A stretch of 64,000 bases of DNA from Platycnemis pennipes (GCA_933228895.1 OW121848.1:154024688-154088687); one strand, 5' to 3'. Numbered from the stretch's first letter, positions 1 to 11,414 are shown. The notes: generated by a model from the sequence alone, not told the origin. Translations and numbers: made by a program.

Positions 1-1290
1 CCCACACTTTTTCATATACATCTACGTAATGCCCTGCTAGCCACCATAAAGGTTGATGGCGGGGGGTGAATATTACGAAACATGCACTATTGACGTGCAA
101 TTAGGCTTTTACATGGAAACATGCCAGATAATAAGGCCACATACTGCTAGTGGAATGATATCTAAATAGTGACAAAGGAATTATTGGTTATAATAGTATT
201 CATCTACTTATATTCCTCTGTATTTACCAATCTTGCGTGGGTTGGTAAAGTCAATGCATGCACCATAACTACAGGCTGGGTACTATAAGAATATTTCACC
301 TACCTTTCCCTTTTCTATGCTGCCTATTATGTTCTTTAATGGTACAAGGGAAAAATGACATTTTAAATCTATCGGTACGACAATTTATCTCTCTAATCTT
401 ATTTGTCTTATCAAATCTATCATAAAACGCAGGTACTTTTAATATACATATATAATCTTCAGTAAAGGTATTCATTTTAAATTTCTGCAGATTTAATCAT
501 AATTTAACCCAAGAACCGATAATGATTCCCAATCTAATTATTATATTAATTGTAATGCAGTAATGAACCTATCGTTGCACCAAACATGCACTGCATATTA
601 TGCATAAAAAAGGACTAATATTTATATACTGTTCTAAATTTCACTATTTAAAAAAATATAAAAATAGCAAAGCCAACATGCAAAAACATGCTGTTAGTTG
701 GGTTAGCTTCAAGTCCTTCAACATGCAGCTACCAATGTTATCCTTTGCTACACTCGTGTAGGATATATTTACCGTTATTCATATCCCTAATTGTACGAGG
801 AAAAGAGGACATTTTGAATGTCAGTTCGGCAACCAATTTCTCTAATTTTGTGATTATGGTCCAGTCTACCATACTAAGTTGGGGTTCGCAAAATATTTTT
901 AACATTCTCACTGAAAATATGGTATTGGAATGATCTTCGCTGCACACGTTCAAGTTCATTATTTAGACCGATTTCACAGGGATCCCATACACTGGCAGCA
1001 TATTCCAAATGAGGTCTAACAAGGGAAAAGTAGCTGATTTCTCGTACATGATCGTCACATTTTACCCAATACTCTTTTGATGAATCCTAGTTTACGATTA
1101 GCTCGACCCATTATTTCACGTGTGTGTTTACCCCAGGAAAGATCATGTGTCAGTTCTATTACAAGATATTTAATGGATTCCACGTTTGTTAATTCATAAT
1201 TACTTATTTTGTAAGTGCTAGGAGGAGAGCTATTCTTTTTCCAAAAATTCATTACTAGACATTTTTTAAAATTTAATTCTAACTTCCAAG
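1..1290 (-). mobile_element. 5'-truncated LINE (family A), RT C-terminal region and 3' tail
   Basis: Read on the minus strand, the piece from about 1,260 down to 780 encodes the region downstream of a non-LTR reverse transcriptase catalytic core. It includes stretches such as [21 protein letters not shown] and [12 protein letters not shown], which recur in several other copies in this window (20.6, 24.1 kb). The 3' part runs to the window start, where the family's tail (complement of the CCACACACC ... GGTGGCTTGC motif) lies at about 1-90. Frameshifts and stops show it is dead. The upstream break at 1,291 abuts a 5S rRNA fragment. Confidence 0.75.
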
Positions 1291-1291
1291 A

Positions 1292-1351
1292 GCTGCTTAA
1301 CTTCGGTGATCGGACGAGAACCGGTGTTTTCAACGTGGTGTGGACGTTGGC
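1292..1351 (-). pseudogene. 5' half of a 5S rRNA sequence fused to a LINE
   Basis: The minus strand from 1,351 to 1,292 reads like nucleotides 1 to about 60 of animal 5S rRNA. It starts GCCAACG and carries the invariant TTCTCGTCCGATCACCGAAG box and the following TTAAGCAGC. The second half of 5S is absent; the sequence passes directly into the truncated LINE. This is a partial pseudogene, not a working 5S gene. The most likely origin is template switching during retrotransposition. Confidence 0.8.
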
Positions 1352-1907
1352 TTCTTCCGTTCCTCCAATGCACACTTCCGTCCGATCCACTTGTCCTGAA
1401 TGCGCAACTGACTTCGGTCGTCGCCCCAGCTGTACAACAATTCCGTTCGGCAATGAATGTGGCATCGGTGGCAACGGTGAGTGAATTAGGGAGAACTTTG
1501 CGTTGTGGCTTACGTGAGCCTCACTAGTGCACGGTGCGGTACTTTCGGCTAAGTTACGGGTATTAATTGTTGTGAAGTTCCTTTTATGCACCAAGGTCCC
1601 TTTTGTGCCCGTGCTCTCTTCATGTTTTTTAAAAATAAAAATATCGCGTTATTTATTTCCATTTGTGTCTAGTGTCAAAAGAAAAAGCATTCAAAGACCT
1701 AACTCCCGAAAGAAGGTCCTTGTGACTCACTCGATCCTCCGAGAGTCGCCTGTTTTAAGTATTCTACAGCTCACCTTCCCGAATCCCACGCGTAAGCGAG
1801 GAGCTCTCGACACGAGGGTGCTTTTTCTTATGTTCGGGCCTGTCATGGGATTAAGGGAATGTGAGTCGTAATAGAAACTTCGAATTAGGAGTCCAGGTGC
1901 ATGGTCG
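1352..1907. other. Unassigned sequence
   Basis: No gene or recognised repeat was seen. Short open frames here have no family signature. Part of this stretch precedes the 5S-LINE chimera on the minus strand and may be its target-site flank. Confidence 0.3.
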
Positions 1908-1953
1908 GAGTATTCCAGCCCGTGCAGCAGTGCTTGCACGGGCTGGAATACTC
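1908..1953. repeat. Perfect 19-bp inverted repeat with 8-nt loop
   Basis: Arms 1,908-1,926 and 1,935-1,953 are exact reverse complements around the 8-nt loop GCAGTGCT. The core arm reads TATTCCAGCCCGTGCA. It could be the centre of a small foldback element or a hairpin RNA; no function can be assigned. Confidence 0.8.
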
Positions 1954-2281
1954 ACACCTGCATTCCGGAACGGAGGCGTTAATTCTGAACCCAAATCCTT
2001 CTTTTGTACACGAAATCATTAGATAGAAACTAAAAATGAATTTTAGTGAAAAAATTAATCTTCCAGCTGGAGCCATTCACTCCTGCATCATAAAATCAAG
2101 GAATCTGAAAAGATCTTGTTGCAACCAATAGCATCGCCAGAGTTAGCTGTGTGTCCCTCGTTGTAATTAAACGAAGGAGCGTCATAGTCTCAGCAAGCAT
2201 CAGAGCACCGAATAAGGATCCTTCGCTCTCATTGATCGAAGCGAAGCCGCAGCATCACGGATCAATGCATATGGGACGCCG

Positions 2282-4900
2282 CACAGTGTCGCAGAATCCC
2301 CGAAATGCGGTCGTGGCAAGTAAAAATAAAAATACTATTCAGGAAATTTTGAGCATTGGGTTGTCCAAAGGGATACCTGGGGGGTTATTTTGTAATCTCA
2401 CTTTAGTGAGAATACGTCATACAATGTCACTTTTTTGTAGTTAAACTCCACCACCCAGGCGGCGTGACCATCTACGGATCTCAAGCGGTGAACTGCCGGT
2501 CATGTGCTGGTCTTTCAGACGATTCATCCGCTCTGATCCGTATCTTTCGACTCTTGATCCGTTTCATTATCTCCGCCTGACATTAGTTCCCGTCTCATCT
2601 ACATAAATAACGTGGCATGGAGCCACCATCGTTTCCACTTGAAGCTTGAGTTGGAAAAAAGGCAAGAACGAGAAAGATACAATCGATTGTATTTTTGGAA
2701 TTTGCACAACGTGAAGAACTTAAACTTTCTTAAATCACGAATTGCTTATTAACAACAAATGATTTCATGAATGAAACACTATTGAGAAAATGAAAAATGA
2801 TGATACACTATTAACGTAAAATGTAGCGAGAAACAAATGCAAATTCCAATATTGGTATAAAGGAAATTATCGGACATGAATTATCTTGACAGGCCATCCG
2901 AATAATTAAAATGATATGGACAAACAATTTTTCACTCACCTTCACCGTATTCCTCCATTTTTGAAGAAAGCGGTCGCCGTTGTCAGGCACTCGTTTATTT
3001 ATTCAACGACAGAAGCTTCGACAATTCACGATCCGTTCGTGAGCCGATCATTAAGAGAGCGAAACGGATCTCCCGCCTTCCCGCAAAGAGTCATTAAAAA
3101 GGTGAGATTACAAAATAACCCCCCTGACTAGCCTCGAGTGGCAGTCAGTTGAGTGATAAGCGAGCACCAGTTGGATATAATCATTTTGAAAGAAAGCGTT
3201 TTTCAGGTGGCAAGTCCATCGACTGAGGTCATTAGAGTGCAACGGATATTTCAAAATTATGTGGAAGTCGTATTTTTCGATAGAATTCTATTTTGATAAT
3301 TGTAATCACCAGGATATAGGTAGTTAGTAGAATTCAATAAATAATATATTAGAAAGCATAATACAAGTAAGTTATTTTAATTTGCGCAAGTAATAGCTAT
3401 CGAAAATATGAAAATTTCATTAAAAGAATCTTTATCCAAGATCAAAACTTAAAATATTCCTGTAGATTCATGCGTTGAAACATAGTGCAACGTGTTTGCT
3501 ATGATCTTAACTATCGAATTTAATAAAAATTAGATGCATATATCTGCCATAACAATTGTTATTAATAATAAATGAATGCAACTCATGCGTGCAAGCGCTA
3601 AAACGGTTGGTTCAACAAAGTATATCATCTAATTTTCGGATTTATGCACTAAAATAATAATAAACAGCTTCAGCGATGAAGCACTATGAAATTCTCATTA
3701 TCAATAAAAATTATGTAAAATGTCGATGTGTCTTATGCATTACGTATAAATGTTAGAGTTTGACAGGTGTAGAGCGCAACGGGTTCACTTCCTATTCTGG
3801 ACTCAGAGCATTATTTACTGCTTTTAATGCTATTTAATGCTTTAAAATATTTTTTGATGGCTATCCAGCATCCTTCCGCCATTCTATAGCAATAATTATG
3901 CTTTTTACTCATGGCTTCTTCAATAGTGGGACATAAATTGTCAGTCGTATCATTCCAGTTTCCTTTAATTATTGTAAAAATTCCAGCCTTGAAAATCCAA
4001 TTAGGCACAAATAAACAACAACAATTTAACAACACAAATAAACAACAACAATTGTTAGGTAGGTACTCAAAGTACCATTTTATGCTTAAAACTCGTTCAA
4101 ACTAAGTAAAAGCATTAAATGATGCTCAGAGTCCAGAATAGGAAGTGAACCCGTTGCGCTCTACACCTGTCAAACTATAACATTTATACGTAATGCATAA
4201 GACACATCGACATTTTACATAATTTTTATTGATAATGAGAATTTCATAGTGCTTCATCGCTGAAGCTGTTTATTATTATTTTAGTGCATAAATCCGAAAA
4301 TTAGATGATATACTTTGTTGAACCAACCGTTTTAGCGCTTGCACGCATGAGTTGCATTCATTTATTATTAATAACAATTGTTATGGCAGATATATGCATC
4401 TAATTTTTATTAAATTCGATAGTTAAGATCATAGCAAACACGTTGCACTATGTTTCAACGCATGAATCTACAGGAATATTTTAAGTTTTGATATTGGATA
4501 AAGATTCTTTTAATGAAATTTTCATATTTTCGATAGCTATTACTTGCGCAAATTAAAATAACTTACTTGTATTATGCTTTCTAATATATTATTTATTGAA
4601 TTCTACTAACTATATCCTGGTGATTACAATTATCAAAATGGAATTCGATCGAAAAATACGACTTCCACATGATTTTGAAGTATCCGTTGCACTCTATTGA
4701 CCTCAGTCGATGGACTTGCCACCTCAAAAACGCTTTCTTTCAAAATGATTATATCCAACTGGTGCTCGCTTATCACTCAACTGTCTGCCTCTCGAGACTA
4801 GTCAGGTATCCCTTTGGACAACCCAATGCTCAAAATTCCCTGGATAGTAATTTTATTTTTACTTGCCACGACCGCATTTCGGGGATTCTGCGACACTGTG
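2282..4900. mobile_element. Transib-like foldback DNA transposon (non-autonomous)
   Basis: Two long arms, about 2,282-3,830 (interrupted by another element) and 4,105-4,900, are inverted copies of each other with around 90% identity by eye. Both outer ends read CACAGTG going inward. The element is flanked by a perfect 5-bp duplication CGCCG (2,277-2,281 and 4,901-4,905). Transib transposons have CAC-starting termini and GC-rich 5-bp duplications of the CGNCG kind, so this combination points to Transib. No transposase frame was found. The centre (about 3,830-4,105) is AT-rich with AACAACAA runs. Confidence 0.75.
2380..3123. mobile_element. Inverted-repeat MITE nested in the left arm of the foldback
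   Basis: The right arm of the host foldback has no counterpart of this 744-bp segment, so it is an insertion. It has terminal inverted repeats of about 22 bp starting GGGGGTTATTTTGTAATCTC and probable 3-bp duplications CTG (2,377-2,379 and 3,124-3,126). It has no coding capacity. Superfamily is uncertain; GGG-start ends and 3-bp duplications resemble Harbinger or CACTA groups. Confidence 0.7.
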
Positions 4901-4944
4901 CGCCGTCTGGGTCATGGGTGAATCTATGCTCAGGGCACCAACAA

Positions 4945-5165
4945 CGGATCTTCATAAGGCGTGCGTTAGCGATATCGTTATTTTTTGATTTAACTTATGT
5001 CAGAGAGAACGTGATCTCCATTCTTCATTTTTCGCGCAGCACCTCAAATCGCTAATCACAATCAGTGAATTGAATTTTATAGACAGTTATTTGTAACCCT
5101 GCGATACTCTAGGGGTAAGCGTTAACGATGAATATTGCGATAACGCGAAAGATGCATCCGTGATT
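4945..5165 (+). repeat. Dispersed repeat, second copy at 31.7-31.96 kb
   Basis: This stretch is similar over about 220 bp to the reverse complement of 31,725-31,960, including shared blocks such as GAGAACGTGATCTCCATTC and GATAACGCGAAAGAT. It is an unclassified interspersed repeat. Any open frame through it is incidental. Confidence 0.65.
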
Positions 5166-6440
5166 CCACACCAGCTGTACTGCTGGCAAGCAGGAGGTGA
5201 CCGGCAGATCATCTTAAGCGTAGATCGGACATTATCTTTTCGGCGTATTTCAGGCACCTGCACCTGTTACGTTTGGCTTTGTGGATGCTCTGGTTTCTAG
5301 AAGTATCAGTTCTCATTACTCGGTCGGCCTGTGGAGAGACATATCCGACAAATAGGGTGGTTTCCTAAGATAACAGAATTCATTAATTGCCTTTCGTCTT
5401 CCCCCATTGAACATATTCATTACACGCAATTAATTTGGATTGAGGAATCGTAGATTTCTAGAAATTAAATGTTAACTTTAAGCGCATTTGAAAAAGCTCG
5501 CACCCTTCTGGCTGACGCAAAATGTATAGTATAGTTTACGTTGCGAGGCATAGGGAATATTCGTCTCCTGAACTTACCATTGGATTTCATAGCGCCTAAG
5601 CTCTCGTGAACGTGCATTAATAATCACGTATGAAAACTATCAAAAATCCACGCAATGTCTCCTCCGTTGATCGTGATTTTAATAGTCGTTTTAAAGGCTC
5701 CTCGCTTCCAGCTCTTGGAGTATATTTTACGGCGAAGCACGCCGTGAGTTCGCGGGATTAAGGTCCAAATTCGCAGTACGCTTCGTAAAAGGAATACTGT
5801 TTTTAATGAATTAACTGAGTTTATAATTTTATATTAAAAAATAAATGTAAATCATAGCAAATGAATTGAATAAATGTACCTTAAATACCAGTTAATAAGC
5901 GTTCACCCTTTACCGAAGTGCACGATCTGCTTGGAAGCATCCGCAGCACCACCTAGCGGCAGGGAGAGAAAATACCTTTGACGTCACGCGTATAATTTAC
6001 CGGCATGCAATAGATTGCCGTCGTGATTTCGCGCCTTTGCTTTTTTATCCTTTTTAAATTAATGTGGAAAAATAATTAACATCATTTTCAAATCGCACGG
6101 CTTAAAATGCGTACTCCAGAGTTTATAAACTTTTGATCAAGACATTAAAAAAAATAATAGGAACCTGTGCTATTAATACGTTGGATGGATTACGTGTTCG
6201 GGAGTCGGGTGGCCATTGGAGCCGGCCCTGAGGGAGGCAGGGGATGGCGTAGCTCGACCGCCCCTCGCCCTCTCGAGCGACTGCATTGAATAAATCATGC
6301 TGTGCAAATTGCATTGGGGCGTCACAGAGAGACGTTGAAGTGTGGAATGAGGAACAGAGGGGGATTCAATCCTTTGATCTCTTATGGAGATAATCAGCGA
6401 AAGAATGATCCGAGTCGATGCCGACTCCATAGGGGTTGTA
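5166..6440. other. Unassigned intergenic sequence
   Basis: No gene, RNA gene or recognised repeat was seen. Confidence 0.3.
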
Positions 6441-6730
6441 TTTGAACCCGTCGGAATAATCTCGAATAAGTAACAAAGGAGTCACGTGGTATAAAATGAA
6501 TGGTTCGCAAATTTGGCGTGTTAAAACCGCTGATTACAACCTCTTTCATTGTTTACACTTGTATTTTATCTCATCTGGGAGCTCTATAGTTAAGATAGAT
6601 GAAAAAAACAGTGAAAACAATTAATACCCTTGTAACGAGCGATTCAGACACGCTAAATTTGCAAAGCTATTCGTGTTTGTACCACGTGACTCCTTGGTTA
6701 CCTATTCGAGATTATCCCGACGGGTTCAAA
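6441..6730. mobile_element. Long-arm foldback element (family F), full copy
   Basis: Two arms of about 140 bp are inverted copies. The outer parts contain GTCGGAATAATCTCGAATAA and AAGGAGTCACGTGGTA, and the same boxes return inverted at the right end (TACCACGTGACTCCTTGG). Further copies lie at 17.0, 19.5 and 23.9 kb. It has no coding capacity. Confidence 0.75.
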
Positions 6731-7424
6731 CACGCCCCCCGGTCGTTGGTGACAGCGAAAATTAATTCCTTTTTTTTCTGTGTCCGTTCACGTCGTCGAT
6801 GTACCAGCATTGTTTTTCCGTTCGTATTTAAGAAGTTTGGAGCTAGTCCGTCAGGATCTCCGGACGTGAGCGGACAGGAAGTGTCACTCGTCAATTGGAA
6901 GAGTTTGGTTTGAAAAACCATGGAGACTGAAAGGTTGATCGCAAGATGAGAGTTACGGATTCAAGTCGCACGAGTTCAAATTTGACTCTGCAGACATAGT
7001 TCTTGTAATGATGAGGATATAGATGCTTCCTCCGACGGCCGATACAGTGATGGAAGCTTGGCAGGGGAAGCGTTGAGGGCGTCAGCTGGAAAAGGTTAAG
7101 TTGTCCACTTGTTCTCTTTAATCGCTCCTCTCTGTCACAATCTGGCTGTTTTCATTCTTCGTCTTGGTTGTGGGTTTCAGATCGGACCCCCGCCTTGCTC
7201 GGGCAAGGAGGCGGAACTCCCTGGGGCGAGAAAGTGTGCCGAAATTGACGGATTCGACTCAAAACCCTTAGTACTCTTGGCCCTAAACGAATTGCGGATG
7301 GGGCATCGATCGCGATTATTTTGCGACGCCTCATTGTTCAACAAAAAATTGATGTCGGCAGTAGGTAGCGGTCACGCTGTTTGTTGTTGGTGTGAACTTG
7401 GAATTTAATTCAGTCGAGTATTCA
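6731..7424. other. Unassigned sequence
   Basis: Short open frames on both strands have no family signature. No repeat copy was recognised. Confidence 0.3.
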
Positions 7425-8135
7425 AATCGTCATCATTAGTCAGCAATCCTCAGATTGGTTTGACGCAGTTCTTCACGCAATTCTCCTATCAGCTCCTATC
7501 TCTTCAAATTCACGTATTTCTTCTCTTTCGCATCCTTAATCACTTGTTCTATAAATATCTTATACCAGGCCTTCCTTTGCCGTCCTTCCCGTCCAGTTGC
7601 CTTTCATCGATTGTCTTCATCAGGCCATCGTGTCTCATGATGTGGCCGATAAAGATGTCTCGTTTTCTTCTTAGGGTGTTCAAAAGACTTCTCTTCTCTC
7701 CCACTCTTCTCAGGACTTTTCGTTTCTTGCTCGGATGATCCATTTAATCTTCATCATTCATCTTTAGTACCACATTTCGAATGCTTCCACCCTTTTCTTC
7801 CCACTGGCATAAAGGAACATACTCCAGATATACGTTGTAATGATTGTTTTCCTTACTGCTACGCTTGTATTTCGAGATTTAGGTAGATTCTTCTTTTGAT
7901 GGAATGCCCTCTTCACCTGAGTTTTTCTACTGACTATTTCTGTCTTATTTAGCCCATCGTTGGTTTCTCGGCTCCAAGGTGACAGAACTCTTTCACCTCT
8001 GCAAGTTTGTCTTCCTAGTTTAACGTTAGTTTTCGCCTCATCTCTCTTACTGCATCCTAATATCTTCTTCTTATGGATCTTCAGCGAATATACGGCCATT
8101 GTCCTTTCCATTCGTATCCCTAAGTATTAAATATA
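7425..8135 (-). mobile_element. LINE (family B) 3' fragment
   Basis: The minus strand encodes, with frameshifts, the C-terminal region of a non-LTR retrotransposon protein: [20 protein letters not shown], then [15 protein letters not shown] and [10 protein letters not shown]. The same order occurs at 18.2-18.7, 32.2-32.5 and 40.8 kb. The 3' end carries ATG/CAT trinucleotide repeats next to AGGATTGCTGAC, a typical simple-repeat tail. It is a dead fragment. Confidence 0.75.
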
Positions 8136-8229
8136 CTCTAAGATATCGAATTTCTCGAGTCAAAGCATATCAAGACCAGAGAACACCAAGCGGCACGAAG
8201 TGGTAGTTATCTAAATTTCGTTATTCCAT

Positions 8230-8797
8230 GTATGTACCCGTCATCGGCAAGATTTGTAAAGGGACGATATCATAATTATATTAGCGTAACCAGTCTATTG
8301 AATGAATTAAAATGGGAATCATTGTCAGATCGCAGGTTGAAATTTAGACTAATTCTCTTAAATAAATTCCAAGACAATATTTTCAGTGATGATGTTAAAA
8401 ATATTTTGCGAACCACAACTTACTATGGCAGAATGGACCATAATCATAAAATTAGAAAAATTTATTGCCGAACTGATAGATTCAAATATCCTTTTTCCCT
8501 CGTACAATTAGAGATACGAATAACGGTAAATATGTCCAATCGGAGAGTAGCAATGGATAGCATTGGTAGCTGCATGTTGGTATGAGTACTTAAAGCTAAC
8601 CCTAATAACAGAATGTTTTTGCATGTTTGTTTTGCAATTTCTTTAAATAATGAAATTTTTTTTAAATAGTGAAATTCTGACTAGTAAATTAATACTATTC
8701 CTTTTTATGCATGATATGTAGGTAGTGCATGTTTGGTGAGAAATCATCCCCTGCCACACACCTTTGTGGTGGCTTGCAGGGTATTATGTAGATGTAC
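8230..8797 (+). mobile_element. LINE (family A) 3' fragment with tail
   Basis: The frame encodes [35 protein letters not shown] and NKFQDNIFSDDVKNILRTT, matching the family A copies at 24.1-24.8 and 20.6 kb. It ends in the family tail CCACACACCTTTGTGGTGGC and GTAGATGTA. 5'-truncated and non-functional. Confidence 0.75.
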
Positions 8798-8829
8798 CCA
8801 GCCGGCCTTTTATGATGTGTTTGGGCGTG

Positions 8830-8905
8830 AATCTAGTTGAAATAGTGGTGTCAAACGGAGTGGTGCCTCCCATCCAGAAAGTCAGGGTTCTGTTCCCGGC
8901 AGAGA
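8830..8905 (+). repeat. tRNA-derived SINE-like head
   Basis: The spacing of an A-box-like AGTGGTGTCAAACGGAGTGG and a B-box-like GGTTCTGTTCCCG resembles a tRNA-derived SINE promoter. It does not fold as a full tRNA by eye. Confidence 0.4.
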
Positions 8906-9329
8906 CACACATATTTCTTTGACCTACTGATCCCCATTTGGATGCTGTGCCGAGATCATCTTCAAGCCAAGCTCTCCGTCTGTAAGATGGGACATTATAC
9001 CATCGAACCCCTTGACTCTTTTCTTTAAGGGCAGGCTAACGCCCACGCCAGGTTTAACTCCATATTTCCTCCTGAAAAGTTCCTATGGATAGATATATCT
9101 CTTCGCAAATAGAGCAACTGTTGTTCATCATGTATATGCTGAACAATTGTGATCAATTCGTTTCTGAAATTGTTGGAATGCACTAATATGTTTTTAAAAC
9201 TAGGCATCCTGGGGTCCGGTGGCCATGAGACAGTTATGAACAGCCCTTCCCTTTATTTTACACTTACCTACCAAATCTGAGGTTTCCCAAGTCTGCACCC
9301 GCAACTTATAGGCACTACAGACTTGGAGG

Positions 9330-9577
9330 ACATGTGCTAGGATAGGGTGGGAAGGGAAAGCAGGAAGGGTGAAGAGAAATCTGGCGTCGGAACTCACCTG
9401 CTCTTAACGAAAAGATGCCAAGGGGACCACTACTTTACGTCCCATCCAGCGGACGGAGTACACTGAACTCGAATGCTCTCCACGAAGAACTCAAGTAGGA
9501 CCCGGTTTACAAATTGAAAAAAATATCTTCCACTGCCGGGATACGAACCTGGACCCTTCCGGTAAGATACCAGTAGA
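9330..9577 (+). repeat. SINE family S copy, split by another insertion
   Basis: The copy shares the family order: AGAGAAA..CTGGCGTCGG, CTGCTCTTAA, GACGTCCCATCC-like then GGACGGAGTA, CTCAAGT, and a tRNA-like GGGATACGAACCTGGACCC. It is interrupted near 9,577 and appears to resume at about 10,105 with CCAATACTCTAGTACTACAC. Other copies are at 15.6, 30.5, 34.5, 39.6 and 40.2 kb. Confidence 0.65.
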
Positions 9578-10102
9578 GATGGGTAAATTACCGTAATTTT
9601 CAATTGAGGTAAATTACCGTGGTATATTACGGTAAATTTCGTAAATTACCGTAATTTTCCGGTAATTTTAAGTTTTGAGCTGCAAATCCTTATCAGAGGA
9701 CTCCAAACGAAATCAAATAGCATTGAGATATAAATGCCGACGCTTATATCAAACATATCACGACGTTTATCTATTATGACTCATTAAAAAAATTAAAACG
9801 AAGTTTGCAGTAACACGTAATTTGCCTCTATTTCGTCACACTATGAGAAATTTTAGTTCCAAAGAAATACCTCGGCGCAATGTGCATTTGTTATTTTACT
9901 CTGAATAAATCACGGAAACAATGTAAACAAAATCGTTTTAGCCATTTAATTTATCATATCACCCATTCCAATCGTTGCTTCGTCAGGAAGAAATTTTCTG
10001 AGAAAGAACTTTTCTGAAAATTACCGTTTATCACGGTAATTTTCAGGGGTGTTGGTAATTTACGAAAAATACCGCGGTAGTTGCCCGAATTGCTCATCTC
10101 TA
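9578..10102. mobile_element. hAT-like non-autonomous element
   Basis: The ends read GAGATGGGTAAATTACCG (left) and, inverted, AGAGATGAGCAATTCGGGCA (right); internal sequence repeats GGTAAATTACCGTAATTTTC motifs. It interrupts a SINE. The flanks (ACCAGTA and CCAATA) look like a decayed duplication. AGAGATGGGC-type ends are common in hAT elements, but the duplication is imperfect, so the class is tentative. Confidence 0.5.
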
Positions 10103-10469
10103 TATGCCAATACTCTAGTACTACACCAGCATGGCATATTGACCCCTCTCCGCGAGCGTTTGCGGACACACTCCCGTGCCGTGGGGGTGGGTCGGTGGTC
10201 ACCACGTGGCGTTGACCCGGGGGCGGACACGTCACGGCGGCGGAAGGCGTGGGCGTCTCCTAGGAAGCGGTGGACGCGCTTGGAATATCGCCCCGCTCGG
10301 CCCCCGGAGGGGAGTACCATATCGGTATTCAGTCCATCTTCACAAGAGGGGGAAGGGGAGGAGGAAGGTGTCGTGTCCGACGCTATTCCTGCCGACGCAG
10401 CGGCGAGACGGCCCGTGACGTCGAATTCCTTGTCTATGATTGATAATGCATCTTTCTTTGTTATGGTTC

Positions 10470-10487
10470 ATCCCATGCCACACACCC
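10470..10487 (+). repeat. LINE family A tail, left half (target of the TTAA element)
   Basis: CCCATGCCACACACCC continues after the TTAA-flanked insertion as GGTGG at 11,414, restoring the family tail order CCACACACCC..GGTGG. It therefore gives the empty site of the inserted element. Confidence 0.6.
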
Positions 10488-10491
10488 TTAA

Positions 10492-11409
10492 GCCCGTTTC
10501 ACACGATACTTGATCCAGTACAAGGTCTAGTATACTCGCTAGTATGCTAGCTTTCCAGTATCGTGTGAACAGAACCAGTATACTGGCAGGCAAGCATGCT
10601 AGCTAGTATACTCGCTGAGCTTATGGATTACATACGTGTGAACAGAACGAGTATACTGGCTGGCAAGCATGCTAGCTAATATACTCGCTGAGCTACTGGA
10701 TTACATACGTGTGAACAGAACCAGTATACTGGCTGGCAAGCATGCTAGCTAATATACTCGCTGAGCTACTGGATTACACACGTGTGAACAGAACCAGTAT
10801 ACTGGCTGGCAAGCATACTAGCTAATATACTCGCTGAGCTACTGGATTACATACGTGTGTACAGAACCAATATACTGGCTGGCAAGCATGCTAGCTAATA
10901 TACTCGCTGAGCTACTGGATTACATACGTGTGAACAGAACCAGTATACTGGCTGGCAAGCATGCTAGCTAATATAATCGCTGAGCTACTGGATTACATAC
11001 GTGTGTACAGAACCAATATACTGGCTGGCAAGCATGCTAGCTAATATACTCGCTGAGCTACTGGATTACATACGTGTGAACAGAACGAGTATACTGGCTG
11101 GCAGGCATGCTAGCTAATATACTCGTTGAGCTACTGGATTTCGTACTTGATGCGGTAAAAGATTTCTAGTAGGACCTAGTAGCTCAGTAGCCATCGATCA
11201 ATCAAGTCATGTTACAGACGCTGTACGAACTTATCTTTTTTTAATTAATATGGAATCATATGGGATAACCTATTCAAGGCAAGTACAAGGTCGATGATCG
11301 TGTGCAACCTCCCAGGACGGTTCCAGTCATACTAGATTCCGCCCTCAATATCAAGTAGTGGCTAGCACACTAGGTCTTGTACTGGATCAAGTATCATGTG
11401 AAACGGGCT
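10492..11409. mobile_element. TTAA-flanked MITE (piggyBac-like) carrying a minisatellite
   Basis: Terminal inverted repeats of about 38 bp begin GCCCGTTTCACACGATACTT at the left and match, inverted, the right end at about 11,370-11,409. Both sides carry TTAA (10,488-10,491 and 11,410-11,413), the piggyBac target. The flanks join into a LINE tail when the element is removed. No transposase is present; most of the interior is a 73-bp tandem array. Confidence 0.7.
10563..11146 (+). repeat. 73-bp minisatellite, about 8 units
   Basis: Units start near 10,563, 10,636, 10,709, 10,782, 10,855, 10,928, 11,001 and 11,074. Each contains GTGAACAGAACCAGTATACT, GGCTGGCAAGCATGCTAGCT and CTCGCTGAGCTACTGGATTA, with few substitutions. 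The dyads CCAGTATACTGG and AGCATGCT lie inside each unit. The array is entirely within the TTAA-flanked MITE. Confidence 0.9.
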
Positions 11410-11414
11410 TTAAG

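Noticed and set aside
4669..5055. 128-codon ORF as a gene
   Set aside because: It crosses the boundary between the Transib-like foldback and a dispersed repeat.
6599..6913. ORF containing [20 protein letters not shown] as a conserved peptide
   Set aside because: The same peptide recurs at 19.7 kb only because both lie in copies of foldback family F.
10049..10513. 154-codon plus-strand ORF as a gene
   Set aside because: It starts inside a transposon end and finishes in a LINE tail and MITE; composition is GC-driven and no family motif is seen.
10563..11146. Regular repeats resembling a CRISPR array
   Set aside because: Units are contiguous 73-bp tandem copies with no unique spacers, inside a transposon of an animal genome.
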